In this document: in pieces, positions 36,876-48,593 of the stretch | Layout of the letters: every line of letters begins with the position of its first letter | How positions within the stretch are numbered: the first letter of the stretch is position 1 | Assembly: GCF_004152845.1 (NCBI RefSeq) | Contig: NZ_SEON01000003.1 | Span: 409,545 to 473,544 of the forward strand | DNA: 64,000 nucleotides | From: Sphingobium fuliginis | GTDB lineage: Bacteria > Pseudomonadota > Alphaproteobacteria > Sphingomonadales > Sphingomonadaceae | Reading direction: 5' to 3' | The notes under the pieces: generated by a model | The model's input: only the letters and a program-made list of their open reading frames with translations | What the model was told of the DNA's origin: nothing | Databases searched by the model: none | Position numbers and translations under genes: made by a program

Positions 36876-38021
36876 ATGGTTGCCAATATCGATCCTTTTC
36901 ACGCCATCGCCATCAGCCGGGAAGCCCACAGGCTGGAGGCCGAGGGGCGATCCATCCTGCATATGGAATTCGGGCAACCGTCCACGGGGGCGCCCTCTGC
37001 TGCGATTATGGAAGCGCATGCCGTGCTGGATCGCGACCCCATGGGCTATTGGGAAAGTCCGGCGCTGAAGGAGCGGATCGCGCTCCATTATCGGGAGCGC
37101 TATGGCGTGGCCGTGGAAGCGGAGCAGATATTGCTCACCTGCGGCGCTTCGCCGGGGCTGGTGCTGGCGCTGACCAGCCTGTTCGCGCCCGGAGCGCGGG
37201 TGGCGACGGCGCGGCCGGGCTATGTCGCCTATCGCAATACGTTGAAGGCGCTCTATCTGGAGCCGCTGGAGGTCGATTGCGGGCCGGCGGAGCGTTACCA
37301 GATCGGCGCGGCGGCGCTGAAGGCCCTGGAACCCGCGCCGGATGGGGCGATCATCGCCAGCCCGGCCAATCCCACAGGGACCATCATTCCCACCGAGGAG
37401 ATGGCGCGCATCGCGGAGGTTTGCCGGGTGCGGGGCATTCGCATCGTCTCCGACGAGATTTACCACGGGCTCAGCTATGGCGAACCGGCGCGGTCGATGC
37501 TGGAATTCGCGCCGGACGCCATCGTCGTGAACAGCTTCTCCAAATATTTTTCCATGGCCGGGTGGCGGCTGGGCTGGGTGGTGTTTCCGCCCGGCCTGAT
37601 CGAAACCGCTCGGGCGCGGATGGGCAATCTGTTCCTGACGCCGCCTTCCCTGGCGCAGCATGCGGGGTTGAAGGCGTTCGACTGCATCGATGAGCTGGAG
37701 GGGCATGTCGCCACCTATCGGCGCAACCGGGAGTTGCTGCTGGCCGCCCTGCCCGCGCTGGGGTTGAAGGAGATCGCGCCGCCGGACGGGGCCTTCTACA
37801 TCTATGCGGATGTGGGGCATCTGACCAATGACAGCCTGTCCTTCTGTCAGAGGCTGCTCCGCGAAACGGGTGTGGCGACGGCGCCGGGGATCGATTTCGA
37901 TCCGGTCGACGGGCACCGGCATATCCGCTTCAGTTTCGCGGTTTCCACCGATCGGGTGGAGGATGCCATCGCCCGGATGATCCCCTGGTTCAACGCGCAG
38001 GGCGGCGGGGCAAGGGATTGA
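36876..38021 (+). CDS. Class I/II pyridoxal phosphate aminotransferase
   Basis: 381-residue AspB-like aminotransferase. PLP lysine in NSFSKYFSMAGWRLGW, cofactor-binding SPANPTGTIIP and SDEIYHGLSY, and the carboxylate-binding arginine in HIRFSFA. The amino acid specificity (aspartate, aromatic or alanine-like) cannot be set from motifs. It is followed by a strong terminator. Confidence 0.88.
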   Translation: MVANIDPFHAIAISREAHRLEAEGRSILHMEFGQPSTGAPSAAIMEAHAVLDRDPMGYWESPALKERIALHYRERYGVAVEAEQILLTCGASPGLVLALTSLFAPGARVATARPGYVAYRNTLKALYLEPLEVDCGPAERYQIGAAALKALEPAPDGAIIASPANPTGTIIPTEEMARIAEVCRVRGIRIVSDEIYHGLSYGEPARSMLEFAPDAIVVNSFSKYFSMAGWRLGWVVFPPGLIETARARMGNLFLTPPSLAQHAGLKAFDCIDELEGHVATYRRNRELLLAALPALGLKEIAPPDGAFYIYADVGHLTNDSLSFCQRLLRETGVATAPGIDFDPVDGHRHIRFSFAVSTDRVEDAIARMIPWFNAQGGGARD

Positions 38022-38120
38022 TCCATTCCGGCTGGATCGGCAAATTCCTCTGGTATCTTAAATATTTGCGGTTAATCGCTGGGGTGCGACCCGAAGCTTT
38101 TACCCTGTAAAAGCTCGCCT

Positions 38121-38148
38121 GCCCGGCAGCCATGCTGCCGGGCTTTTT
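38121..38148 (+). terminator. Rho-independent terminator after the aminotransferase gene
   Basis: Perfect 10-bp stem GCCCGGCAGC / GCTGCCGGGC with a CAT loop, immediately followed by TTTTT. It lies 100 bases after the stop codon. Confidence 0.9.
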
Positions 38149-38265
38149 AGTGCATGGCCATGTCTGGAAAGAGGGCATCGAACCCGGCGGGGTTCGCAAG
38201 GGCGAACCGAACGGCTGCCCGAGCTTATGCGAGGATAGCCAAGGCCGCGGATGCGGCCGCCCGGC

Positions 38266-38297
38266 GCTTGAGGCAAAATAAGCTTGAGGCAAAATAA
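38266..38297. repeat. Perfect 16-bp tandem duplication next to tRNA-Leu
   Basis: The unit GCTTGAGGCAAAATAA occurs at 38266-38281 and again at 38282-38297, two bases from the 3' end of the tRNA gene. On the tRNA strand it reads as a T-rich stretch, possibly a duplicated 3' trailer or terminator segment. Confidence 0.9.
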
Positions 38298-38299
38298 GA

Positions 38300-38384
38300 T
38301 GGTGCGGGCGGTCGGAATCGAACCGACACTCCTTTCGGAACCGGATTTTGAGTCCGGCGCGTCTACCAGTTTCACCACGCCCGC
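38300..38384 (-). tRNA. tRNA-Leu (anticodon CAA)
   Basis: 85 bases including an encoded CCA. Acceptor GCGGGCG pairs with CGCCCGC; the anticodon stem CCGGA/TCCGG encloses the loop CTCAAAA, giving anticodon CAA (reads UUG). A long variable arm (GGTTCCGAAAGGAGT region) and the T-loop GGTTCGATTCC are as expected for leucine tRNAs. Confidence 0.96.
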
Positions 38385-38617
38385 ATGCCCTTCAGCCGCG
38401 TTCCGGACGGAGGATGATTCCATCTTCCGCCAAAAACGCCAGGGTGGAGCGCCAATGGCAAAATCGGCGGCCAGCGTCCAGCCAAAAATCGACGCTTTCA
38501 TCCTCTCGCGGTTGCGGGATGGGCCCCACAGGGATAGCCTGCTTGCGTAACGAGTGCCGCTGGGTATAAGGGCGGCTTCGTGCAGACCTGATAACACTAA
38601 CGGAAAAGGGACAACCT

Positions 38618-40078
38618 TTGACCGAACCGTCTGCCACGTTCCTGTTGTTCGGCGCCACCGGCGACCTGGCGCACAGGATGATCTTTCCCTCACTCTACAA
38701 TCTGCTGGCCGATGGCCTGCTGCCGGAGGATTTCCTGATCATCGCGTCAGGGCGTTCCGAATTCACCGACGAGCAGTTTCGCGCGGACATCGACAAGGCG
38801 CTGCGGAAATTCCTGGCCGCAGACCGTTATGACGCGGACATCGCGGAGCGGCTGCGCGACATCATCGTCTATCAGCCGGTGGAGGCGGGCAACGCCGCCC
38901 AGTTCAGGGCGCTGGCGGAACGGCTGGACGGGCGACTCGACAAGGGCGTGTCCGTCTATCTCTCCACGCCCCCTTCCCTCTTCGCGCCGACCGCCCAGGG
39001 GCTGGCCGAGGCGGGGCTGATCACGCCGAAGACGCGAATCGCGATGGAAAAGCCGATCGGCAAGGATCTGGCCTCTTCCAAAGAGGTCAATGACGGCATC
39101 GGCGCGCTGTTCGCGGAGGAGCAGATTTTCCGCGTCGACCATTATCTGGGCAAGGAAACGGTCCAGAACCTGCTCGCCCTGCGCTTCGGCAATGTGATGT
39201 TCGAACCGCTGTGGAACGCCACCGCCATCGATCATGTGCAGATCACCGTGGCCGAGACGGTGGGCCTGGAAGGCCGGGTTTCCTATTATGACGGCGTCGG
39301 CGCGCTGCGCGACATGGTGCAGAACCACGTCCTCCAGATCCTGTCGATCATCGCCATGGAGCCGCCCGCGCGGATGGACCCGACCGCCGTGCGCGACGAG
39401 AAGGTGAAGGCGCTCCGTTCGCTGCGCCCGATGACGGCCGAGACGGTGAAGACGCATAGCGTGCGCGGGCAATATACGCCCGGCGCGGTCGGCGGGCAGA
39501 TCGTCACCGGCTATGCCGACGAACTGGGCAGGCCGTCCGACACCGAGACCTTCGTGGCGCTGAAGGCCCATATCGACAACTGGCGCTGGCAGGGCGTGCC
39601 CTTCTACCTGCGCACCGGCAAGCGCATGCCGACGCGCCAGTCGGAAATCCTGATCCAGTTCAAGCCGGTGCGCCATTCGATCTTCGGACGCAATGGCGGG
39701 TCGGGTCTGGAGCCGAATACGCTCATCATCCGGTTGCAGCCGGAGGAATATATCCGCCTGCTCATCATGAGCAAAAGGCCGGGGCTGGAGCGCGAGGTGC
39801 ATCTGGAGGAGGTGACGCTGGACGTGTCGCTGACCGCCGCCTTCGCCGGGCAGCGCCGCCGGATCGCCTATGAACGGCTGATCCTGGACCTGCTGGCGGG
39901 CGACGCCACCCTGTTCGTGCGCCGGGACGAGGTCGAGGCGCAATGGACCTGGATCGATTCGATCATCGACGGGTGGAAGGAGGCCGGGGTGAAGCCATCC
40001 TCCTATTCTTCCGGGAACTGGGGGCCATCCTCAGCCATTGCCCTTATCGAACGAGACGGAGCGAGCTGGAATGACTGA
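38618..40078 (+). CDS. zwf: Glucose-6-phosphate 1-dehydrogenase
   Basis: Oxidises glucose-6-phosphate, first step into the Entner-Doudoroff route. 486 residues: NADP motif [11 protein letters not shown], substrate motif [15 protein letters not shown], and the C-terminal [11 protein letters not shown]. Start is TTG at 38618 after GGAAAAGGGAC, giving [15 protein letters not shown]. First gene of zwf-edd-glk-eda; its end overlaps the edd start by eight bases. The region 38385-38617 carries its promoter. Confidence 0.97.
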   Translation: MTEPSATFLLFGATGDLAHRMIFPSLYNLLADGLLPEDFLIIASGRSEFTDEQFRADIDKALRKFLAADRYDADIAERLRDIIVYQPVEAGNAAQFRALAERLDGRLDKGVSVYLSTPPSLFAPTAQGLAEAGLITPKTRIAMEKPIGKDLASSKEVNDGIGALFAEEQIFRVDHYLGKETVQNLLALRFGNVMFEPLWNATAIDHVQITVAETVGLEGRVSYYDGVGALRDMVQNHVLQILSIIAMEPPARMDPTAVRDEKVKALRSLRPMTAETVKTHSVRGQYTPGAVGGQIVTGYADELGRPSDTETFVALKAHIDNWRWQGVPFYLRTGKRMPTRQSEILIQFKPVRHSIFGRNGGSGLEPNTLIIRLQPEEYIRLLIMSKRPGLEREVHLEEVTLDVSLTAAFAGQRRRIAYERLILDLLAGDATLFVRRDEVEAQWTWIDSIIDGWKEAGVKPSSYSSGNWGPSSAIALIERDGASWND

Positions 40079-41912
40079 CCTTCATCCGGTGATCGAAAAG
40101 GTCACCGAACGCATCGTGAAGCGCAGCGCGGCTTCGCGCCTCAAATATCTGAGCCTGATCGAGCGCGGGCGGGACGCGGGCACCAACCGCGCCCAGCTTT
40201 CATGCGGGAACCTGGCCCATGGCTTTGCCGCGAGCGGCGAAGACAAGGCTGTCATCCGCACCGGCGCGGCAATGAATTTCGGCATCGTCACCGCCTATAA
40301 CGACATGCTGTCGGCGCATCAGCCCTATGGCCGCTATCCCGAGCAGATCAAGCTGGCGGCGCGGGAGGTGGGCTGCACCGCTCAGGTCGCGGGCGGCGTT
40401 CCGGCGATGTGCGACGGCGTGACCCAGGGGCAGGCGGGCATGGACCTGTCGCTCTTTTCCCGCGACACCATCGCGCTGGGCACCGCCATCGCCCTGTCCC
40501 ACGCCATGTTCGAGGGCGCGCTGCTGCTGGGCATCTGCGACAAGATCGTGCCGGGGCTGCTGATCGGGGCGCTGCGTTTCGGGCATCTGCCGACCATATT
40601 GATCCCCGCCGGGCCGATGCCGTCCGGCCTCGCCAACAAGGAAAAGGTGCGCATCCGCCAGCTCTATGCCGAAGGCAAGGTCGGCCGGGAGGAACTGCTG
40701 GAGTCCGAAAGCGCCAGCTATCACGGCGCAGGGACCTGCACCTTCTATGGCACGGCCAATTCGAACCAGATGATGATGGAGATGATGGGGCTCCACATGC
40801 CCGCCGCCTCCTTCGTGCATCCGGGCACGAGGCTTCGGCAGGAACTGACGCGGGCGGCGGTGCATCAATTGTCGCGCATCGGCTGGGACAGGGACGGACA
40901 ACCCAATGACGATTATCGGCCGCTGGGGCATTGCGTGGATGAAAAGGCGATCGTCAACGCCATCATCGGCCTGATGGCGACCGGCGGATCGACCAACCAT
41001 GCGATCCATCTGCCGGCCATCGCCCGGGCGGCGGGGATCGTCGTCGACTGGACCGATTTCGCGGAAATTTCCGATGTCGTGCCGCTGCTGGCGCGGGTCT
41101 ATCCCAATGGATCGGGCGATGTGAACAATTTCCATGCGGCAGGCGGCATCAGCTATGTGATCCGCGAACTGCTCGGCAACGGGCTGCTGCATGGCGACAT
41201 CCTCACCGTCGCGCGGCAGGGACTGGCCGATTATGGCAAGGAACCGGTGCTGGAGAATGACGCGCTGGCCTGGAAGGATGTGCCCGAATCGCGGGACCTG
41301 TCGATCCTCCGGCCGGTGTCCGACGCCTTCAATCCCGACGGCGGGATGCGATTGCTGGCCGGCAATCTTGGCCGCTGCGTCATGAAGGTGAGCGCGGTCG
41401 ACCGGGAGCGCTGGACCATCGAAGCGCCCGCGGCGGTCTTCCACGATCAGGACGATGTGCTGCGCGCCTTCAAGGCCGGCGAACTGGAGCGCGATGTCGT
41501 GGTCGTGGTGCGGTTCCAGGGACCAAGGGCGAACGGCATGCCCGAACTGCACAAGCTGACCCCGGCGCTGGGCGTGTTGCAGGATCGCGGCTTCCGCGTC
41601 GCGCTGGTGACGGACGGGCGCATGTCCGGCGCATCGGGCAAGGTGCCCGCGGCGATCCACCTGTCGCCGGAAGCGTTGGGAGGCGGCCCCATCGCCAAGC
41701 TGCGCGACGGCGACATGGTGCGGGTCTGCGCGGAGACGGGCCTGATCGAAGCGCTGGTCGACGCGGCGGAATGGGACGGCCGCGACACGCCCGCGCCGCC
41801 CCCCGCCCCCTATGATACGGGCCGCGAGCTGTTCGCGCTGTTCCGCCATCATAGCGATCTGGCGGAAAGCGGCGCATCGCCCATTCTGGCGGCCATGGAA
41901 ACCGAAGTTTAG
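40071..41912 (+). CDS. edd: 6-phosphogluconate dehydratase
   Basis: [4Fe-4S] dehydratase turning 6-phosphogluconate into 2-keto-3-deoxy-6-phosphogluconate. 613 residues with IlvD/Edd motifs: [53 protein letters not shown] and [22 protein letters not shown]. Three cluster cysteines are in place. ATG at 40071 inside the zwf end gives the canonical N-terminus. Confidence 0.97.
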   Translation: MTDLHPVIEKVTERIVKRSAASRLKYLSLIERGRDAGTNRAQLSCGNLAHGFAASGEDKAVIRTGAAMNFGIVTAYNDMLSAHQPYGRYPEQIKLAAREVGCTAQVAGGVPAMCDGVTQGQAGMDLSLFSRDTIALGTAIALSHAMFEGALLLGICDKIVPGLLIGALRFGHLPTILIPAGPMPSGLANKEKVRIRQLYAEGKVGREELLESESASYHGAGTCTFYGTANSNQMMMEMMGLHMPAASFVHPGTRLRQELTRAAVHQLSRIGWDRDGQPNDDYRPLGHCVDEKAIVNAIIGLMATGGSTNHAIHLPAIARAAGIVVDWTDFAEISDVVPLLARVYPNGSGDVNNFHAAGGISYVIRELLGNGLLHGDILTVARQGLADYGKEPVLENDALAWKDVPESRDLSILRPVSDAFNPDGGMRLLAGNLGRCVMKVSAVDRERWTIEAPAAVFHDQDDVLRAFKAGELERDVVVVVRFQGPRANGMPELHKLTPALGVLQDRGFRVALVTDGRMSGASGKVPAAIHLSPEALGGGPIAKLRDGDMVRVCAETGLIEALVDAAEWDGRDTPAPPPAPYDTGRELFALFRHHSDLAESGASPILAAMETEV

Positions 41913-42013
41913 AACCGAAACATTCCCGTCCGCCCAAGATTTTCGGAGGAGCGCTTTTCCTGAGGAAGAGTGAAGGACTTCGACAGGCTCGGCCCGGACG
42001 GGAGGAGAGTAGC

Positions 42014-42979
42014 ATGACCGAGATCATCGCAGCCGACATTGGCGGCACAAACGCCCGCTTCGCCCGTGCCAGACTGAATGCGCGCAATGTGCCCACGCTG
42101 GGCAAGGTGCGCAAATATAAGGTGGCCGATTATCCGACCCTCCAGGCCTGCTGGGCGGCCTTCGTCAAGGATGAGGGCGGCCATCTGCCCACATCCGCCT
42201 CCATCGCCTTTGCCACCGCGATCGGGCGCGAAGTCATCAAGCTCACCAACAGCGCATGGGTCATCCGGCCCGATACGCTGGACGAGGAACTGGGCCTCAG
42301 GCATCTGCGGCTGGTCAATGATTTCGAGGCGGTCGCCCATGCCGTGGCGCGCCTGCCGAAGGAGAATCTGCCGCTGCTGTTCGGGGAGGACAGGCCCTTT
42401 CCGCGCGACGGCGGGGTGACGATATTGGGACCGGGCACCGGGCTGGGCGTGGCGATGATCGCCTTCGACGATGGCGAGCCGCATGTGATCGCGACGGAGG
42501 GGGGGCATCTGGACTTCGCGCCGCTGGACCCGCTGGAAGAGAAAATCCTCGCCTATCTGCGCGACAAATTCCTGCGCGTGTCGACCGAGCGCATCGTATC
42601 GGGACCGGGGCTCAACAACATCTACAAGGCGATGGCGACCATCGGCCATGATCGGGTCGTGCTGATGGAGGATGCCGAGCTTTGGCAGGCCGCCATCGAC
42701 GGGACCGACGAATTTGCGCGCAGGGCGCTGGCGCGGTTCTGCATGTCCTACGGTTCGGTCGCGGGCGACCTGGCGCTGGCGCAGGGACCGCATACGGTGG
42801 TGCTGGCGGGCGGCCTGACCCAGCGGATGAAGGACATATTGCCGCAATGCGGTTTCCACCAGCGCTTCACCGCCAAGGGACGGTTCGAAAGCCTGATGAA
42901 GTCGGTGCCGATCCGGCTGGCCCTGCATGACGAAATCGGGCTGTACGGCGCCGCCGCGGCCTTTCGGGAGAAGAAATGA
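42014..42979 (+). CDS. glk: Glucokinase
   Basis: ATP-dependent glucose phosphorylation feeding Zwf. 321 residues of the Glk (Pfam glucokinase) family: ADIGGTNARFA phosphate motif at the N-terminus, LVNDFEAVAH, and GPGTGLGVAM. ATG at 42014 follows GGGAGGAGAG. The zwf-edd-glk order matches the Zymomonas arrangement. Confidence 0.95.
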   Translation: MTEIIAADIGGTNARFARARLNARNVPTLGKVRKYKVADYPTLQACWAAFVKDEGGHLPTSASIAFATAIGREVIKLTNSAWVIRPDTLDEELGLRHLRLVNDFEAVAHAVARLPKENLPLLFGEDRPFPRDGGVTILGPGTGLGVAMIAFDDGEPHVIATEGGHLDFAPLDPLEEKILAYLRDKFLRVSTERIVSGPGLNNIYKAMATIGHDRVVLMEDAELWQAAIDGTDEFARRALARFCMSYGSVAGDLALAQGPHTVVLAGGLTQRMKDILPQCGFHQRFTAKGRFESLMKSVPIRLALHDEIGLYGAAAAFREKK

Positions 42980-43596
42980 TGGCGTTGAGCGTTGAACAGG
43001 TGATGGAACTGGCCCCGGTGATCCCGGTACTGGTGGTGGACCGGGTCGAGGATGCGCTGCCGATCGCGCGGGCGCTGGTGAAGGGCGGGCTTCCTGCATT
43101 GGAAGTGACGCTTCGGACGCCGGCGGCGCTGGACGTGATCAGGGAGATGGCGAAGGTCGAGGGCGCCGTCGTCGGAGCGGGCACGGTGCTGAACCCGGCG
43201 CAACTGGACGCCGCGATGGAGGCGGGGGCGCGCTTCATCGTCAGCCCCGGCCTGACCGAGCCGCTGGGCAGGGCCGCGATCGCCGCGGGCATTCCCTTCC
43301 TGCCGGGCACGGCGACGGCGGGCGACATCATGCGCGGGCTGGACATGGGGCTGTCGCACTTCAAATTCTTCCCGGCGGAGACTTCGGGCGGGCTGCCCGC
43401 GCTGAAGGCCCTGGCCGCGCCGCTGCACATGGCGCGCTTCTGCCCGACCGGCGGGATCACGGCGGAAAGCGCGCCCAGATGGCTGGCGGAACCCGTCGTC
43501 AAATGCGTCGGCGGAAGCTGGGTCGTGCCCAAGGGGCCGGTCGATCCGGCGAAGATAGAGGCGCTTGCACGGGAAGCCGCCGCGCTGCCACGCTGA
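42976..43596 (+). CDS. eda: 2-dehydro-3-deoxy-phosphogluconate (KDPG) aldolase
   Basis: Class I aldolase splitting KDPG into pyruvate and glyceraldehyde-3-phosphate. 206 residues: catalytic glutamate in LEVTLRTP and Schiff-base lysine in SHFKFFPAE, plus phosphate-binding RFCPTGGIT and KCVGGSW. ATG overlaps the glk stop by four bases, completing the Entner-Doudoroff operon. Confidence 0.97.
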   Translation: MMALSVEQVMELAPVIPVLVVDRVEDALPIARALVKGGLPALEVTLRTPAALDVIREMAKVEGAVVGAGTVLNPAQLDAAMEAGARFIVSPGLTEPLGRAAIAAGIPFLPGTATAGDIMRGLDMGLSHFKFFPAETSGGLPALKALAAPLHMARFCPTGGITAESAPRWLAEPVVKCVGGSWVVPKGPVDPAKIEALAREAAALPR

Positions 43597-43624
43597 ACTT
43601 GCCTCCCGGCGCGGCTCATCCTAG

Positions 43625-44146
43625 ATGCGAAGCATGAATCCGCGTCGGCTGCTTCCTTCCCTGGCCCTGTTCCTGTCCGGTTGCGCCAGCACCTTTCAGG
43701 GCTATCCGTCCCTCGCCAAGCGGGCGATCGAGGACGCCCCCATCGCGGAGGCGGCGCCCGCGCCCTCCCCCGTCGCGCCCGAACCGGAGCTGGTCCAGAA
43801 TGTCGACCGGCTGACGGCGCAGGCTCAGGCGGGCGGCACGGCATTCGACAAGGCCTGGCCGGCGGCGGACAGGGCGACGCGGGCAGCATCCGGCGCGGCG
43901 GTCTCCAGCGAGGCCTGGGTGGCGGCGCAGACGGCGCTCAGCGCATTGGAATCGGCGCGCAACGACAGCGTATCGGCGCTGGCGAGCCTGGACGTGCTCT
44001 TTGTCGAGCGCAGCAACGCGGCGGCCGAGGGGAAGGCCAGCGGCGGGATCGAGGCGATCGATGCGGCGCGGGCTTCCGCGCTGGCGATTGTCGATGGGCA
44101 GAACGACCGGCTGGACGTGCTCAAGGGGCGTCTGGCGCAGCCCTGA
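43625..44146 (+). CDS. Predicted lipoprotein of unknown function
   Basis: 173 residues with a lipobox LSGC near residue 20 (ALFLSGCASTF), then a Pro/Ala-rich segment and a mainly helical, Ala-rich body with possible coiled coil (AWVAAQTALSALESARNDSVSALASLDVLFVERS). No known domain recognised. Start may be ATG at 43625 or 43634. It follows eda after 28 bases and may be carried on the same transcript. Confidence 0.72.
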   Translation: MRSMNPRRLLPSLALFLSGCASTFQGYPSLAKRAIEDAPIAEAAPAPSPVAPEPELVQNVDRLTAQAQAGGTAFDKAWPAADRATRAASGAAVSSEAWVAAQTALSALESARNDSVSALASLDVLFVERSNAAAEGKASGGIEAIDAARASALAIVDGQNDRLDVLKGRLAQP

Positions 44147-44167
44147 TCCGCCTGCAGCCCTGCCGAT

Positions 44168-44752
44168 TCAATCGGGCGAAAGCGCCGCCTTCACCGCGCC
44201 CTTGTGCGCCTTTCCATTATGGACATAATGGTCGACGCCCTCCCGCATGTCGATCAGCACTTCGTCCGACAGGTCGCGCATATATTTGGCGGGGCGGCCG
44301 GCCCAAAGCTGCCTGTGAGGCACCGTCTTCCCCGGAGAAAGCAGGGCCCCGGCCGCGAGCATGGCGTCGCTTTCCACCGTCCCGCCGCTCATGACGATGG
44401 CGCCCAGCCCCACGAAGGCGCGGTCCTTCAATATGCAGCCATGGACCATCGCAAGATGTCCGATCAGCACGTCTTCCCCGATGATCGTGGGCCAGCCTTC
44501 GGACGGGCGACCGTCGATATGGTCGCCGGGGCTGTCGCAATGCACGATCGAGCCGTCCTGGATATTGGTGCGGGCGCCGATATGGATGAAGTTCACGTCC
44601 GCCCGGATCACGCAATTATACCAGATGCTGACGTCCGGGCCGATCTCCACATCCCCGATGATGCGGCATCCCGGCGCGATGAAGGCGCTGGGGTGGATCT
44701 TCGGCGTCTTGCCGTTGAAGGGGATGATGGAGACTTCGGGATGATCGGTCAT
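44168..44752 (-). CDS. Gamma-class carbonic anhydrase-like hexapeptide protein
   Basis: 194-residue left-handed beta-helix protein with hexapeptide repeats from about residue 25 to 150. The metal ligands are seen in VHCDSPGDHI, IGHLAMVHGC, and the conserved WYNCVIRADVNFIHIGARTNIQDG. Function as carbonic anhydrase or as a Paal/YrdA-type relative. ATG at 44752 lies 2 bases after the hemB stop. Confidence 0.88.
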   Translation of the reverse strand: MTDHPEVSIIPFNGKTPKIHPSAFIAPGCRIIGDVEIGPDVSIWYNCVIRADVNFIHIGARTNIQDGSIVHCDSPGDHIDGRPSEGWPTIIGEDVLIGHLAMVHGCILKDRAFVGLGAIVMSGGTVESDAMLAAGALLSPGKTVPHRQLWAGRPAKYMRDLSDEVLIDMREGVDHYVHNGKAHKGAVKAALSPD

Positions 44753-44754
44753 GT

Positions 44755-47380
<2,626 letters not shown>

Positions 47381-47499
47381 CAGCCACATGCCCCTTTTGA
47401 AAACCTGACGATCTTGCCTGATCCGGTGCGACGAACAAGGGGGCTTGGAACCGCTACGGCCCATCCCTATCAGGATCGGCAAAAGACTGGGAGATCGTC

Positions 47500-48201
47500 A
47501 TGCCGCTGCCCCGTTCGCTCGCCCTGCCGGTCGCCATCATGCTATGGGCCGCCCCGGCGGCGGCGGCGACGCGCGGGTTCACCATCACCAGTTTCGACGC
47601 CATTCGCGTGGATGCGCCGGTGGAGGTGACGATCACCACCGGCGCGGGTGCTTCGGCGCGGGCGGATGGCGATCAGGCGGTGCTGGACCGGCTGAAGGTG
47701 GACGTATCCGGCCGCCTGCTTGCGGTGACGGTGGAGCGGGCGCGGCCCGGCGAGAAATCGGGCGGGCGGGCGGTGCTGCGGCTGTCGACCGGCGACCTCA
47801 GCCGCGTGGTGCTGACCGGCGGCGGATCGGTGTCGGTCAGCCGGATGAAGGGTCTGCGCGGTGAGATCGTGCTGGGCGGCAATGGCGATGTCAGCGTGGC
47901 GGCGGTGGATCTGGACCAGCTGAGCCTGGGAGTGGCCGGAGCCGGACGGGCGAACCTGTCCGGCCGGGCGGGCGTCGCGACCATCCGCGTCACCGGCCCC
48001 GGAGCGGTGATGGCGGAAGGCCTGCGGGTGCGGCAGGCCGCGGTGGCGAATGACGGTCCGGGAAATGTGGCGGTGACGGCAGAGGTTTCGGCCCGGGTTT
48101 CCGCATCCGGATCGGGCGATGTGACGGTGGCGGGGAAGGCCGCCTGCAGCGTCGACAATCGGGGGACGGGGCGGATCAGTTGCGGTGGGGAAGCCTATTA
48201 G
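47500..48201 (+). CDS. Secreted DUF2807 (GIN domain) protein
   Basis: 233 residues with a signal peptide ending in AAPAAAAT, then a repetitive beta-rich domain of the head-GIN/DUF2807 type: TSFDAIRVDAPVEVTITTG followed by recurring short turns (GNGDVSVAAV, GAGRANLSG, GSGDVTVAG). Probably a periplasmic or cell-surface beta-helix. Function unknown. Divergent from the M28 peptidase. Confidence 0.8.
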   Translation: MPLPRSLALPVAIMLWAAPAAAATRGFTITSFDAIRVDAPVEVTITTGAGASARADGDQAVLDRLKVDVSGRLLAVTVERARPGEKSGGRAVLRLSTGDLSRVVLTGGGSVSVSRMKGLRGEIVLGGNGDVSVAAVDLDQLSLGVAGAGRANLSGRAGVATIRVTGPGAVMAEGLRVRQAAVANDGPGNVAVTAEVSARVSASGSGDVTVAGKAACSVDNRGTGRISCGGEAY

Positions 48202-48246
48202 GCGATGTGGATGAGTTCGGGATGCCGGGGGGTGGCCAGTGTAAGA

Positions 48247-48428
48247 CCATCCTTCTCCCTTGAGGGAGAAGGATGGGAAGCCCTGGCGGCGGAGGAACCT
48301 AAGGCTGATCTGGATGAGGGGGAGCGGGCCTGCGGTCCGCGCGATCCGTTGGATCGCACCCCCTCATCCAGCTACGACTAGGCAGCAAGCTGCCAAGTCT
48401 GCGCAGCCCTCTCCCTCAAGGGAGAGGG
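48247..48428. repeat. Cluster of three perfect palindromes in a 390-base intergenic region
   Basis: Hairpin 1 at 48247-48276 has a 14-bp stem (CCATCCTTCTCCCT). Hairpin 2 pairs CTGGATGAGGGGG (48310-48322) with its complement at 48359-48371 and encloses CGATCC/GGATCG. Hairpin 3 at 48407-48428 has a 10-bp stem (CCCTCTCCCT). The rest of 48202-48593 shows no gene. Confidence 0.85.
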
Positions 48429-48593
48429 ATGAAGCGAGTGTACGCTTCCCGCCCAAATCAACTGGTCCGGGGAGTCCCGAATTTGTCCGCGCTGCCCAAT
48501 GCATCGGCTGCGTGGCGGGAAACGATCAGGGTTAGGCAAGTCTTTACTTCGCATGCGTTACGACGGCCCGGATATGGACTGCCGGATTAACTG

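Noticed and set aside
41913..42013. Possible terminator between edd and glk
   Set aside because: No stem of useful length was found; a good ribosome binding site for glk and the operon context favour read-through.
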